Of a DNA stretch of 64,000 bases, positions 8,787 to 17,145 are shown piece by piece. Source of the DNA: Arcuatula senhousia. Lineage: Eukaryota; Mollusca; Bivalvia; Mytilida; Mytilidae. A program made the translations under genes and the position numbers. The notes below the pieces were generated by a model. The model made no database searches. It saw only the letters and a program-made list of their open reading frames with translations, and was not told where the DNA came from. The number at the start of each line of letters is the position of its first letter. The stretch's first letter is position 1. The stretch is from the NCBI GenBank assembly GCA_963971305.1, contig OZ020313.1, positions 55,562,203 to 55,626,202 on the forward strand, in the 5' to 3' direction.

Positions 8787-11700
8787 ATGATCCCAAAAAA
8801 ATCGTTTAAAGATCTTATAACTGAAACCACCATTGATGATATAGAAGAAACTGATATAACTAAATACATAGAATCACTAAAAGATAAAATACTTATTAAT
8901 CAATTTCCTCTAAAAATAAAAATAATAATAACGAGTGAATTTACAACTCCCATGGCATTTGATATTATAGAAAGTCATTATTCCCATCCCGTTGAAGTTG
9001 TCCTAACGCAAAACAATTTATCTGTATTTTACAATAATTTAATAGATGATTTTAAAGCTTGGGTAGATGAATTTCAAGAAAGAGGATCTGGTTTTGTTTT
9101 CGGTGGTATCAAAAGTGTAAAAGTAAAACAATATAAATATGAACATCAAAGAGCTTCGTCTTATATTCCCCTCCAATTTAAATCAAGTAATATTATCAAC
9201 GTTCAAAATAAAAACGATAATAAGTGTTTTCTTTGGTCAATATTAGCAAGTTTATTTCCAGCTAATGAACATAAACAAAGAGTAACTAAATATAAAGAAT
9301 ATGAAAACGAAATTAACATGAAAGGAATTGAATATCCTGTTTCTATAAAAGATATCTCAAAAGTAGAGAAACAAAATTATCTAAGTATAAATGTATTTGC
9401 TTTAAAAAATCAAACAAATAAACAATCTTTGTATCCTGTTCGTATTTCAAACGTGGAAAGCCAAAACTTAATTGATCTCTTATATATTGAAAGTGATGAA
9501 AACACTCACTATTGTTTGATTAAAAATTTAGATAGTTTTATGTGTGATAAACATAATCATAAATCCTTCACATGTAGAAATTGTTTGCAAGGATTTCAAA
9601 GACAAGAAACTCTAATAAAACACAAAAAAATATGTTATGATAATGAACATTGTAAAACCATTATGCCAAAACCAGGGAAAAACATTCTTGAATTTAAAAA
9701 TCATCATTTCAAGAATAGATTACCATTTGTTTTATATTGTGATTTTGAAGCAAATAATATTCCAATTCAATCATGCGGTTCTGATCCTAATAAATCATAT
9801 ATTAAACAAATAAGCAAACAAGAAGTAAACAGTTATGGTACATATGTTCATTCCGATTACCCAGAAATATTTAAATCACAATACTTTTCTTATGTTGGTG
9901 ATGATGCAGTAGAAAAATATGTGGAAAAAGTAATAGGAATATTCAAAGAAATAACTTATAAAATGTATCTTAATGAAAAGAAAACACCAACATTAAATAT
10001 TCATGAAGAAGAAGAATTTCAAAATGCAACAAAATGTTACATATGTGGACATGAATTTAAAGAAAATAATAAAATCAGAGAACATAATCATCTTTCAGGT
10101 AAATACAGAGGAGCATCGTGTCAATCTTGTAATACAAAAGAAGGTAAAGCAACAAAATTAATACCTGTGTTCTTTCATAATGGATCAAATTACGATTTCC
10201 ACTTTTTAATTGAAGAATTAATGAAGTATGAAGATGAATATAATAAAGTAAAACTTCTTTCTAAAAGCTCAGAAAATTATATTGCCATTGACTATGGATC
10301 ACATTATAAAAAATTAAGATTCCTGGATTCATATAGATTTATGTTAAAAGGTTTGTCGGATATTGCAAAATCAATGAATAAATTTCCCATTTTAGAAAAA
10401 GAGTTTGATGGAAATACAAATCTTTTAAAACAAAAAGGATATTATCCATATGAATACATTAGTTCATATGAGAAATTAAAAGAAAAAGAATTACCACCAA
10501 TAGAAAAATTTTATTCAACATTAAACCAAAAAACAATAACAGAAGAAGAGTATAAACATACACAAAAAGTTTGGAAACATTATAATTGTAAAACTTTAAA
10601 AGATTATCATAATTTATATCTTAAAACAGATGTTCTTATCTTGGCTGATGCATTTGAAAAATTTAGAAAATTCTTTTTGGAAAAACATGAAATTGACCCA
10701 TGTTACTGTTATTCCGCTCCTGGTTTGACATGGCAATGTGGATTAAAATATACAGGGGTAAAATTAGAATTAATGACTGATGTTAATATGTTACAAATGT
10801 TTGAGAAAGGAATAAGAGGAGGATTTTCCGGAGTTTTAGGACCAAGACACGTAAAAGCATTTAATAAATATACTCCAAATTATGATAATGGAAAAAGAAT
10901 ATTGGATGAATATGAAATGGAAGAATGTATAAAAATAATAAAAAATGGAGGAAATTTAAATGAATTTTTAATAGAAAAATATTTATTATATCTTGATGCA
11001 AATAATTTATATGGTTGGGCAATGTCTCAAAAGTTACCAACTGGTGATTTTAAATGGGAAGAAGATCCTAATTATTATAAAAATATTCCAAAAGGCAGAG
11101 GATGTATAATCGAATGTGATTTGAAATATACAAAAAAATGTAAAAAGAAAACATACAAATATCCTTTAGCGCCGGAAAAGATGAAAATAAAAAAGGAAGA
11201 ATTATCCCCTTATCAATTAAAATTATTAGGAAATAAACCATTGGGTAATGAAGAAAAATTATTTTTAACATTGAAAGATAAAGAAAAGTATATCATTCAC
11301 GACAGCATTTTGAAAGAATACATTAAACTTGGGATGAAGGTAATAAAAGTTCACAGAACAATTTCGTTTAAAGAATCAGACTGGTTAGCAAAATACATAA
11401 ATTTCAATACAGAACAAAGAACCAAAGCAAAATCAGATTTTGAAAAAGATCTTTGGAAATTGATGAACAACAGTTTCTACGGTAAAACGCTGGAAAACAT
11501 CAGAGGAAGAAGTGAAATAAAATTATTGACGGAAAGGGAAGAAGTTAAAAAATATATAAAAAAACCAAATTTTAAAGATTCAATTATATTTAATGATAAC
11601 TTTGTTGCAATTGAAAACAACGTCACCTCTATTAAATTTAATAAACCTATTTATTTGGGACAAACTATATTGGATTACTCAAAACAATTAATGTACGAGT

Positions 11701-12221
11701 TTTATTATAATATTGTTAATAAATTATGGAAAGAGAATGAAGTGGTTGCATCTGATACCGATAGTATGTTTTTGAATATTAAAACCGAAGATGTTTACGA
11801 GGATATGAAAAACATATTAGACGAATTAGATACGTCCGGATATCCAAAGGATCACTCCTTATATTCAGAAAAAAATAAAAAGGTAATTGGTAAATTTAAA
11901 GATGAACTAAACGGGAAAATTATGAATGAAATAGTTTTCTTAAAAAGTAAAGCATATTCTTATACATTAACGGATTTAAGTGAAGAAAAAAAATTAAAAG
12001 GAATTGGAAAAACTACAATAACTAAAGATATTAAATTTGACGATTATAAAGATTGTCTATTTAACAACAAGACTAAAATGAATAAAATGTGTACACTAAA
12101 CTCTAGCAAACACAAAATGTATGTTAATGAAGTAAATAAAATAAGTATGTCTCCGTTCGACGACAAAAGATATATTTTAGATAATGGAATTGACACTCGT
12201 CCTTTTGGATTTTTATCCTAA
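8787..12221 (+). CDS. Protein-primed family B DNA polymerase with multidomain N-terminus
   Basis: A 1,144-aa replicative polymerase. The ATG at 8787 is chosen because it follows ATTAAAA; the reading frame opens a few codons earlier only at a TTG. Domains: an N-terminal region with C147 (KCFLWS) and H241 (THYCLIKN); a C2HC finger (C263, C266, H279, C283); 3'-5' exonuclease motifs DFE (D319), NGSNYDFHF (D470) and YLKTD (D615); an inserted zinc/HNH-like module C417-x2-C420, REHNH (433-435), C445-x2-C448, like endonuclease VII; then Pol A LDANNLYGWAM (D737), Pol B NNSFYGK (895-900) and Pol C SDTDSM (D990, D992). All catalytic carboxylates are present. It would copy the element from protein-primed TIR ends. 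The 3' end overlaps the convergent 139-aa gene by 9 bp. The Cys/His pair may be a papain-like or OTU-like remnant; that is speculative. Confidence 0.97.
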   Translation: MIPKKSFKDLITETTIDDIEETDITKYIESLKDKILINQFPLKIKIIITSEFTTPMAFDIIESHYSHPVEVVLTQNNLSVFYNNLIDDFKAWVDEFQERGSGFVFGGIKSVKVKQYKYEHQRASSYIPLQFKSSNIINVQNKNDNKCFLWSILASLFPANEHKQRVTKYKEYENEINMKGIEYPVSIKDISKVEKQNYLSINVFALKNQTNKQSLYPVRISNVESQNLIDLLYIESDENTHYCLIKNLDSFMCDKHNHKSFTCRNCLQGFQRQETLIKHKKICYDNEHCKTIMPKPGKNILEFKNHHFKNRLPFVLYCDFEANNIPIQSCGSDPNKSYIKQISKQEVNSYGTYVHSDYPEIFKSQYFSYVGDDAVEKYVEKVIGIFKEITYKMYLNEKKTPTLNIHEEEEFQNATKCYICGHEFKENNKIREHNHLSGKYRGASCQSCNTKEGKATKLIPVFFHNGSNYDFHFLIEELMKYEDEYNKVKLLSKSSENYIAIDYGSHYKKLRFLDSYRFMLKGLSDIAKSMNKFPILEKEFDGNTNLLKQKGYYPYEYISSYEKLKEKELPPIEKFYSTLNQKTITEEEYKHTQKVWKHYNCKTLKDYHNLYLKTDVLILADAFEKFRKFFLEKHEIDPCYCYSAPGLTWQCGLKYTGVKLELMTDVNMLQMFEKGIRGGFSGVLGPRHVKAFNKYTPNYDNGKRILDEYEMEECIKIIKNGGNLNEFLIEKYLLYLDANNLYGWAMSQKLPTGDFKWEEDPNYYKNIPKGRGCIIECDLKYTKKCKKKTYKYPLAPEKMKIKKEELSPYQLKLLGNKPLGNEEKLFLTLKDKEKYIIHDSILKEYIKLGMKVIKVHRTISFKESDWLAKYINFNTEQRTKAKSDFEKDLWKLMNNSFYGKTLENIRGRSEIKLLTEREEVKKYIKKPNFKDSIIFNDNFVAIENNVTSIKFNKPIYLGQTILDYSKQLMYEFYYNIVNKLWKENEVVASDTDSMFLNIKTEDVYEDMKNILDELDTSGYPKDHSLYSEKNKKVIGKFKDELNGKIMNEIVFLKSKAYSYTLTDLSEEKKLKGIGKTTITKDIKFDDYKDCLFNNKTKMNKMCTLNSSKHKMYVNEVNKISMSPFDDKRYILDNGIDTRPFGFLS

Positions 12222-12632
12222 CTTCCATGCAACAAATCCAGTTAATGCCATACCACCAACAACAAATGCAATCTCTCTATTTTTTTGGTCATCCGATGGA
12301 GTATAAAAATCATTTAATGTAGGTTTGTCTGGTAACTGAGATAATTGTTTATTTGTGACACGATAGTATAGTTTCATTGCCTGGTCAACATCTTCAAAAG
12401 TCTGAACCGCGTGATGTTCTTTTTGTAATTGTTCATTAATAAAATCTAATCTTTGTATTCTTTTTTTATTCCATTCCGCTTGTGCTTTTTCAAATTTTTC
12501 TATAGCTTTATCATGTCTGATTTTCTCTTCGTTTGCATTACTACCCATATGCGAAAATAAATAATTACTCCCCGAAAATGCAAAAGCGTTTGTTATTGCC
12601 CCACCAAGCATCATTGCTAAAGCGCTTGCCAT
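12213..12632 (-). CDS. Small membrane-associated protein with two hydrophobic ends
   Basis: A 139-aa protein, last gene of the leftward morphogenesis block. It has a small-residue-rich hydrophobic N-terminus (about 2-25, MLGGAITNAFAF), a charged helical middle (KAIEKFEKAQAEWNKKRIQRL, partly shown, likely coiled coil) and a second hydrophobic segment at the C-terminus (IAFVVGGMALTGFVAWKLG). The layout suggests a virion or membrane protein anchored at both ends. It overlaps the polymerase gene tail-to-tail by 9 bp. The ATG follows TTATAAA. I cannot assign a known family; its place after capsid and ATPase genes suggests a structural role. Confidence 0.75.
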   Translation of the reverse strand: MASALAMMLGGAITNAFAFSGSNYLFSHMGSNANEEKIRHDKAIEKFEKAQAEWNKKRIQRLDFINEQLQKEHHAVQTFEDVDQAMKLYYRVTNKQLSQLPDKPTLNDFYTPSDDQKNREIAFVVGGMALTGFVAWKLG

Positions 12633-12696
12633 TTTATAAAAAATAAAAAGTTACCCGAAGGGTCTTACAAATAATCATTGTTTTAAAGAGGTTCAC
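12633..12696 (-). other. Intergenic gap with small hairpin ACCCGAAGGGT
   Basis: A 4-bp-stem palindrome at 12653-12663 lies about 34 bp downstream of the stop of the 78-aa gene. It may be a transcript 3' signal or chance. A similar GC-rich hairpin follows the capsid gene. Confidence 0.3.
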
Positions 12697-12933
12697 TCAC
12701 TTCATTATATCGGCGGGTATGATGCCTTGCTTAACCAACATATCTTTAGTTGCCATTGCGAGTAGTATATCAACGGTTAACATTGCAACATCATGCATAT
12801 TGAAATCCACTTTTGGTGCCGATCTTTTTAATACCTTTCTACCTAATTCCGCATATCCAATTGTTAATAACGTTTCCACTCCCGCATGATATAACATATT
12901 TACAATTTCTTTTCCGTCTTTTGATGCTGCCAT
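12697..12933 (-). CDS. Small hydrophobic protein of the structural block
   Basis: A 78-aa protein of unknown function. Two apolar helices are visible: GVETLLTIGYAELG (about 18-31) and VAMLTVDILLAMA (about 49-61), separated by a basic stretch KVLKRSAPK. The ending KQGIIPADIMK is mildly amphipathic. It could be a small membrane or capsid-cement protein. The ATG follows ATATTAAA, a weaker form of the start-proximal motif of the element. It lies 15 bp downstream of the preceding gene in the same direction. The tight packing and intact frame support it as real; the role is not known. Confidence 0.65.
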   Translation of the reverse strand: MAASKDGKEIVNMLYHAGVETLLTIGYAELGRKVLKRSAPKVDFNMHDVAMLTVDILLAMATKDMLVKQGIIPADIMK

Positions 12934-12948
12934 TTTAATATAATAAAT

Positions 12949-13338
12949 TTAGTTAAATTCAAAAGGGTCAATTTCTTTTTTTTCTTTTTTTGATTCCTTT
13001 TTACACTCCATGGTTTTTTCTGGTTTTTTATTTTTATTATAAATATACCATCCCAATCCAACAATACCTATTGGAAAAAGTACAAATCCATAATTTAATA
13101 AATTTATTGAATGTTCTGGACAAGGAGGAAGACAAATTTCTTTTGGTTCATCTGTTTCTGAATCTTTTGTTATTTGTTTGATTTTTAAATTTTCTATTTT
13201 CATTTTTTCTAATTCTTTTTTTCTTAATTCTGCATTTCTTGTTCTTACTTCTGCACCCCTTTTACCGGCTGCAACCCTTTTTGGGTTTTTCTTTTTTTCT
13301 TCTTTGTTTTCTGGTTGTTCGATATTTTCATTCATCAT
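12949..13338 (-). CDS. Single-pass membrane protein with basic N-terminal domain
   Basis: A 129-aa protein with two adjacent Met codons at the start. Residues 10-60 are extremely Lys/Glu/Arg-rich (KKKNPKRVAAGKRGAEVRTR and onward), a possible nucleic-acid or acidic-surface binding part. Then comes a cysteine pair (CLPPCPEHS), a hydrophobic segment NLLNYGFVLFPIGIVGLGWYI (about 80-100) that looks like one transmembrane helix, and a Lys/Glu-rich tail ending DPFEFN. It overlaps the upstream 202-aa gene by 11 bp in a shifted frame, so the two are probably co-expressed. The family is unknown to me. The basic domain plus anchor suggests a link between packaged DNA or core and membrane; this is inference. 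Confidence 0.7.
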   Translation of the reverse strand: MMNENIEQPENKEEKKKNPKRVAAGKRGAEVRTRNAELRKKELEKMKIENLKIKQITKDSETDEPKEICLPPCPEHSINLLNYGFVLFPIGIVGLGWYIYNKNKKPEKTMECKKESKKEKKEIDPFEFN

Positions 13339-13936
13339 TTTCTATGTCATTATTTGAAGGCGCTTCGTTTTCTGAATCTTTTTTAAATTCTATATGTTTT
13401 GCTGTTGTTAACATTGCTGTAAAAGGGGCAAGATACATTCCAAATTTATAATACAATTCACAACATGCACTATTTAAAGCGTTATTAACAAAAGGGTCTT
13501 CCTCTAAATCTTGTATTAGTTTTGGAGGATCAACAACTTTAAAATATTTTGATACACCCAAGACATACAAATTTATAAAACAGTTTCCCAAAGTCTTTGT
13601 CATACTAGACCCTAATCTTGCTTCATATTTACAGTATAGTTTGTTTATTTGTTCCGTTGTCATTCTGTCGATATCTGATATTTGTAGTTCTCTTCCAATA
13701 TATTGTTTACTTTTTCCACCGACAACAATAACCGATAATCTCTCACGTTTTTTATCTTGTGAGAAACCATCAACATCCAAGTTTTCCCCCTCAATTTGAT
13801 CACCTAAAAATTCTTCAGCATTCATTTTATATGTTGAAAAAAAAGAATTTCTAAATTTTAAAAATTTAAATACGAAATATCCAACCAACGATAAGACAGC
13901 CATGTTTGTTGTAATTGTTAGAATTTCTAGAAGCAT
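13328..13936 (-). CDS. Membrane-anchored protein with N-terminal transmembrane helix
   Basis: A 202-aa protein. The N-terminus (about 5-28, ILTITTNMAVLSLVGYFVFKF) is a signal-anchor-like hydrophobic helix followed by basic residues. The middle is mixed and contains SVIVVGGKSKQYIGRELQISD and INKLYCKYEARLGSSM (both partial). A second mildly apolar part (CCELYYKFGMYLAPFTAMLTT, about 158-178) precedes an acidic tail. The ATG follows ATTAAAAAAAAGCA. The 3' end overlaps the next gene by 11 bp. I do not recognise a family. Its place between the ATPase and other small membrane genes fits a virion membrane or morphogenesis protein. Confidence 0.7.
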   Translation of the reverse strand: MLLEILTITTNMAVLSLVGYFVFKFLKFRNSFFSTYKMNAEEFLGDQIEGENLDVDGFSQDKKRERLSVIVVGGKSKQYIGRELQISDIDRMTTEQINKLYCKYEARLGSSMTKTLGNCFINLYVLGVSKYFKVVDPPKLIQDLEEDPFVNNALNSACCELYYKFGMYLAPFTAMLTTAKHIEFKKDSENEAPSNNDIENDE

Positions 13937-13983
13937 TGCTTTTTTTTAATGCTTATTTTTGCCTAATTTCTTAAGAATTACAT

Positions 13984-14016
13984 AGGCATTTCTTAGGCAT
14001 TTCTTAGGCATTTCTT
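13984..14016. repeat. Three tandem 11-bp repeats (AGGCATTTCTT)
   Basis: Three perfect copies lie between the ATPase stop (14026) and the start of the 202-aa gene (13936). The palindrome TTCTTAAGAA lies beside them. They may be promoter or 3'-end elements; position is the only evidence. Confidence 0.6.
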
Positions 14017-14025
14017 AATCATTAC

Positions 14026-14655
14026 TTAGTCAAGTAACCAATAATCGGTAGGTTGATCTGTCCTTAATATTAATTTACGATGCTTTTTTTTCTTAAGTTC
14101 TTCCTTTATTCTTTGCCTTTCTTCCAAAGTTGGGATGACGTCATTTTCTCTTAAACAATTGTCGTAACTATCCCTGTCTTTTGTGTAAAACATACATAAC
14201 CATTTTGTTTGTTCTCTCAGATCTTTTAAGACAGAGTTGTATCTCTGAGAAATGACCCACACCGATTGTTCCGCGTGTCTTCCTGAAAATGCAAGCTCAG
14301 ACAACATATCTTTTTTCTTTGTTAGTTCTTTTGTTGCACTGCAATCATCAATAATATATAACGTTGGATGACCGGCATATTTATTAAAAAAAAATCTCAA
14401 AAGCTCCTGTAACTTTTCTTCTTCTTTTACTATTGGATTAACGATGATTAGATTTTTTGTTTTTGGTTTTTTAACGTCACCAATCCATTCACGATTTTTG
14501 TATGCTTTGTTCCATTGAATGGTTGGGCAAAGTACAACTATATGTTCAAACACTTTATTATATTCTTTTTCTAATAAATCAAGAACAAATTCAGTCTTTC
14601 CACATCCTGTTTGACCGCAGATTATTGCGCAATGGGGATATTTTGGCATTTCCAT
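14026..14655 (-). CDS. A32/FtsK-HerA-type genome-packaging ATPase
   Basis: A 209-aa P-loop ATPase that would drive DNA into the capsid. Walker A is GQTGCGKT (14-21) near the N-terminus. Walker B is PTLYIIDDCSA with D103 and D104. SGRHAEQSVWVISQRY (about 125-140) follows, the place of a sensor/arginine-finger region in this family. The length is normal for Polinton ATPases, which are shorter than poxvirus A32. The ATG follows CTTAAAAA. The gene lies immediately after the capsid gene, the usual Polinton arrangement. No catalytic residue is missing. Confidence 0.93.
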   Translation of the reverse strand: MEMPKYPHCAIICGQTGCGKTEFVLDLLEKEYNKVFEHIVVLCPTIQWNKAYKNREWIGDVKKPKTKNLIIVNPIVKEEEKLQELLRFFFNKYAGHPTLYIIDDCSATKELTKKKDMLSELAFSGRHAEQSVWVISQRYNSVLKDLREQTKWLCMFYTKDRDSYDNCLRENDVIPTLEERQRIKEELKKKKHRKLILRTDQPTDYWLLD

Positions 14656-14672
14656 TTTTTAAGGAACTGAAA

Positions 14673-14683
14673 GGGCTTCGCCC
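14673..14683. other. Short GC hairpin GGGCTTCGCCC after the capsid gene
   Basis: A perfect 4-bp stem (GGGC/GCCC-type, overlapping the TTCG loop) lies just 3' of the capsid stop codon and 5' of the ATPase start. In this AT-rich element such a GC hairpin stands out. It might mark transcript 3' ends; no proof. Confidence 0.3.
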
Positions 14684-14684
14684 A

Positions 14685-15950
14685 CTAATAATTAACTTCT
14701 TTAAATCTTCCATCTTCAAAATTAATTTGTGCATCTTGTATAACAAACAGATAAACATTTATTGATTTGTCTGCTCCTGAAGTTTTGGATATTTGTATGG
14801 TAACGCCTTCAGAAGTGTTTTCGATTCTTCTGCCAGAACCGTGTAATGCATTATCATCCGTTGAACGTAAATCCAACCATAATGCATAATTAGTCGTTAA
14901 ATATTTTTCCAATGTTGTATATGATAAATTTAGATTTTTTGCAATCAGGTTTGTTTCTTTATCCCTTTTTGAATTTAAACCAAAGAATTTATTTATTTCA
15001 TCCCACTGTTGATAAGATTTCATTCCTTGACTATAAAGTTGATTTGGAACCCCTTCAATTGTCATTTCTACTTTTGTTATGTTAGGATTATAAAAAGTTT
15101 CAGTGCTTGTCCTATCAGGATCTTCAAAAAGCATTAGAATTCCTTTCATGCTTCTGGCCGGAACATTTAAATTAATATTCCACAATGTATCGGATTTGTT
15201 TTTGGTTATTTTTCTATGTCTCAGTATTCTATCGTACAAAATAACCATCTTACCGTCAACTTGTTGCCTTATCTGTCTTGCCAATTCAGCATCAGTAACC
15301 ATATCAAATTCCAAACAAATGTTTTTGACTTTATAACTTGCAGATGCATCCGACGATTTGATAACATCACCATAACTATTAAATGTAAGTTCATATTCAA
15401 GTCTATCACCAAGACCCGCTTGATAAAAAGGCATATGAGTTTCCAAAAGTTCAAAATCAAGTGGGATACAAAATCTTGAACCATATGCGGTGGCGATTGC
15501 TTCATCACCTACGTCTGACCCTTTATCATCTGCACCAACCCTATGTTTTAACATGTTTGCCTCACCGATACCTTGGTATGCCATATTGTTACGTTCAGAT
15601 GTAGATTTCCATAAATCAGTATAACAATAATAGATGTCACTATCATCAATTGACATAATTTCATTTCCGCTTATACGAATTGTTGTTTTTTTAACTATTG
15701 CCCTTCCTATGTTCTGATATATAGTTGCATTGTCGTCTGTGGATTGGATTTCTATTTCGAATGCTAATCTGGTTGTTCCGGGAACAATAACATCATTGTT
15801 GCCTAGATTTGGGAATCTCACTAATAACTGTTGATTTTGATCAATAGTTGAAGGATTATTGGTTATCACCACACTTTGGCGAATACCTTTTACACCGCGG
15901 GGTTCTCTTGTTTTTCTGTAGGGATTTAATTTGTTTCCGTATGCCGACAT
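14685..15950 (-). CDS. Major capsid protein, double jelly-roll (hexon-like)
   Basis: A 421-aa protein, called as the Polinton major capsid protein. The N-terminus has the typical run with LLVRFPNLGNNDVIVPGTTR (about 42-61) and AIVKKTTIRISGNEIMSIDD (about 88-107), followed by DIYYCYTDLWKS. Strand-rich sequence continues to the end with PARSMKGILMLFEDP and INVYLFVIQDAQINFEDGRF (partial). These match the conserved pattern of Polinton/adintovirus capsids as I know them. It lies between the penton-like genes and the packaging ATPase, as in other Polintons. The ATG follows TTTAAAAA. Trimers of this fold would build an icosahedral shell. Confidence 0.85.
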   Translation of the reverse strand: MSAYGNKLNPYRKTREPRGVKGIRQSVVITNNPSTIDQNQQLLVRFPNLGNNDVIVPGTTRLAFEIEIQSTDDNATIYQNIGRAIVKKTTIRISGNEIMSIDDSDIYYCYTDLWKSTSERNNMAYQGIGEANMLKHRVGADDKGSDVGDEAIATAYGSRFCIPLDFELLETHMPFYQAGLGDRLEYELTFNSYGDVIKSSDASASYKVKNICLEFDMVTDAELARQIRQQVDGKMVILYDRILRHRKITKNKSDTLWNINLNVPARSMKGILMLFEDPDRTSTETFYNPNITKVEMTIEGVPNQLYSQGMKSYQQWDEINKFFGLNSKRDKETNLIAKNLNLSYTTLEKYLTTNYALWLDLRSTDDNALHGSGRRIENTSEGVTIQISKTSGADKSINVYLFVIQDAQINFEDGRFKEVNY

Positions 15951-15970
15951 TTTTTAAAGGAAAAAATTTG

Positions 15971-16486
15971 TTATAAAAATAATTCAATTGTTAATGATAT
16001 TACAATGTCTACACTTGATGCATTTTCCCATGGAACTGACAAAGCATCCGATATTAATGGTTTAGCGTCAATAACAAAATTTATTGCATCTCCAGCTTCA
16101 ACTTTTAAAGGGATGTAAAACGTTTCAAAATTACCATAAATATTTGCGTCATAATTCAGTTTATATTTTAATGAATCATTAAGATTTATGGTAATGTATA
16201 TAGAATCCGCGGTTGGTGCAGCATTTCTTGCACTCATTCCTAGAATTTGTCCGGGATAGGCCATTATATATTCAACTTCACTTCCATTTTCACCAAAACC
16301 AATTTTTCGACTTTTGCCAACATCCCCCTTATATGCTGTATTAATACTTATTATTTTTCTATCTGGTATATTTTGAACTTTTTCATATAAAATAGTATTA
16401 TTGAGATTCATTATTTTCATTGAATTCTTAATATCATTCAATTCTGATTCGGGAAATTTTTTTTTATTAAAACCAAATATACTCAT
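15971..16486 (-). CDS. Putative minor capsid or fibre-like protein
   Basis: A 171-aa protein. The ATG at 16486 is preferred: the frame extends a little upstream only to a TTG, and the ATG overlaps the stop of the previous gene as ATGA (16483-16486). The N-terminus is polar (FGFNKKKFPESELNDIKNSM). The remainder is Ile/Asn/Asp-rich and strand-like, with IYITINLNDSLKYKLNYDAN, then FYIPLKVEAGDAINFVIDA and the end VDIVISLTIELFL. This suggests a beta-sandwich. It sits between penton-like and major capsid genes, so a virion surface or vertex role is likely, but I do not recognise the exact family. Confidence 0.7.
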   Translation of the reverse strand: MSIFGFNKKKFPESELNDIKNSMKIMNLNNTILYEKVQNIPDRKIISINTAYKGDVGKSRKIGFGENGSEVEYIMAYPGQILGMSARNAAPTADSIYITINLNDSLKYKLNYDANIYGNFETFYIPLKVEAGDAINFVIDAKPLISDALSVPWENASSVDIVISLTIELFL

Positions 16487-17130
16487 TTTATAAGCTCCAA
16501 AATGCAAACCACAGGTAATTTATTATTTATCTTATTATTATTCTCATCTCTAATTTCTAATTTAAATTCTGTTATAACATCGTTTACCAAGCATTTATAT
16601 TCCGGATTTTCAAATCTAACCGTTATAACATCCCCGAACTCTTTATTTTCAACAGGAATAACCGTTAATAAAGTACTAGGCTTTCCATCAAAATAATTAT
16701 GAGAAGTACTTACTTGCTCCAAATGTAAATACAATGACTTGTGAATAGCAAAATCTATGGGTTTATTTCCTATGTGCGTTTGATTGGCTTCAAATATTTG
16801 TTTATGTCTAAATCCCAACATTTGTTTCAATCCTTTACTTATTTTTAAATCAGTTGGTGTTGTCAATGATGCAAACCCATTTGTTTCATTTACTTCTATT
16901 GTAATATTCGCTTTTTGAAATTCATCTTTAAGTTTTTGAAACCCATAACATCCATCTGTAATTTTTATGGTTTTTCTCTCTTCAACTTTTCGTATTTGTT
17001 CATCTAAAACATTATACCAACCTAAATTATATGTTATGGATTTTAAACCGATTTGTTTATTTCCATTTCTATTATCAATGCCTTCACTTAGATTTATTAT
17101 ATTATTAATATTTGATATAGTGTGATACAT
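16483..17130 (-). CDS. Putative penton/minor capsid protein (single jelly-roll type)
   Basis: A 215-aa protein that would form the fivefold vertices. The N-terminal half has KSITYNLGWYNVLDEQ (about 30-45) and ITDGCYGFQKLKDEF (about 57-71), a pattern I associate with Polinton minor capsid proteins. Strand-rich segments follow (GFASLTTPTDLKI, VITVRFENPEYKCLV, EFKLEIRDENNN). The gene is first in a tightly packed leftward block penton-like, 171-aa, capsid, ATPase. Its start is only 15 bp from the divergent 400-aa gene. The ATG follows CTTAAAAA. The fold is inferred from pattern and context rather than an alignment. Confidence 0.7.
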   Translation of the reverse strand: MYHTISNINNIINLSEGIDNRNGNKQIGLKSITYNLGWYNVLDEQIRKVEERKTIKITDGCYGFQKLKDEFQKANITIEVNETNGFASLTTPTDLKISKGLKQMLGFRHKQIFEANQTHIGNKPIDFAIHKSLYLHLEQVSTSHNYFDGKPSTLLTVIPVENKEFGDVITVRFENPEYKCLVNDVITEFKLEIRDENNNKINNKLPVVCILELIK

Positions 17131-17145
17131 TTTTTAAGATAAAAA
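17131..17145. promoter_or_regulatory. 15-bp divergent start region
   Basis: The start codons of the penton-like gene (minus) and the 400-aa gene (plus) are separated by 15 bases that read TTTTTAAGATAAAAA. Each ATG thus follows an A-tract. Any separate leaders must be nearly absent or the transcripts must overlap. Confidence 0.5.

Noticed and set aside
11068..11271. Minus-strand ORF inside the polymerase gene
   Set aside because: It is a shadow frame of a clearly coding gene.
15103..15508. ORFs opposite or out of frame within the capsid gene
   Set aside because: They are shadow frames; no start motif and no recognisable sequence.
17131..17145. Bacterial-type ribosome binding site before the penton-like gene (AAGATA)
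   Set aside because: The host is eukaryotic and the A-tract motif recurs without any Shine-Dalgarno sequence.
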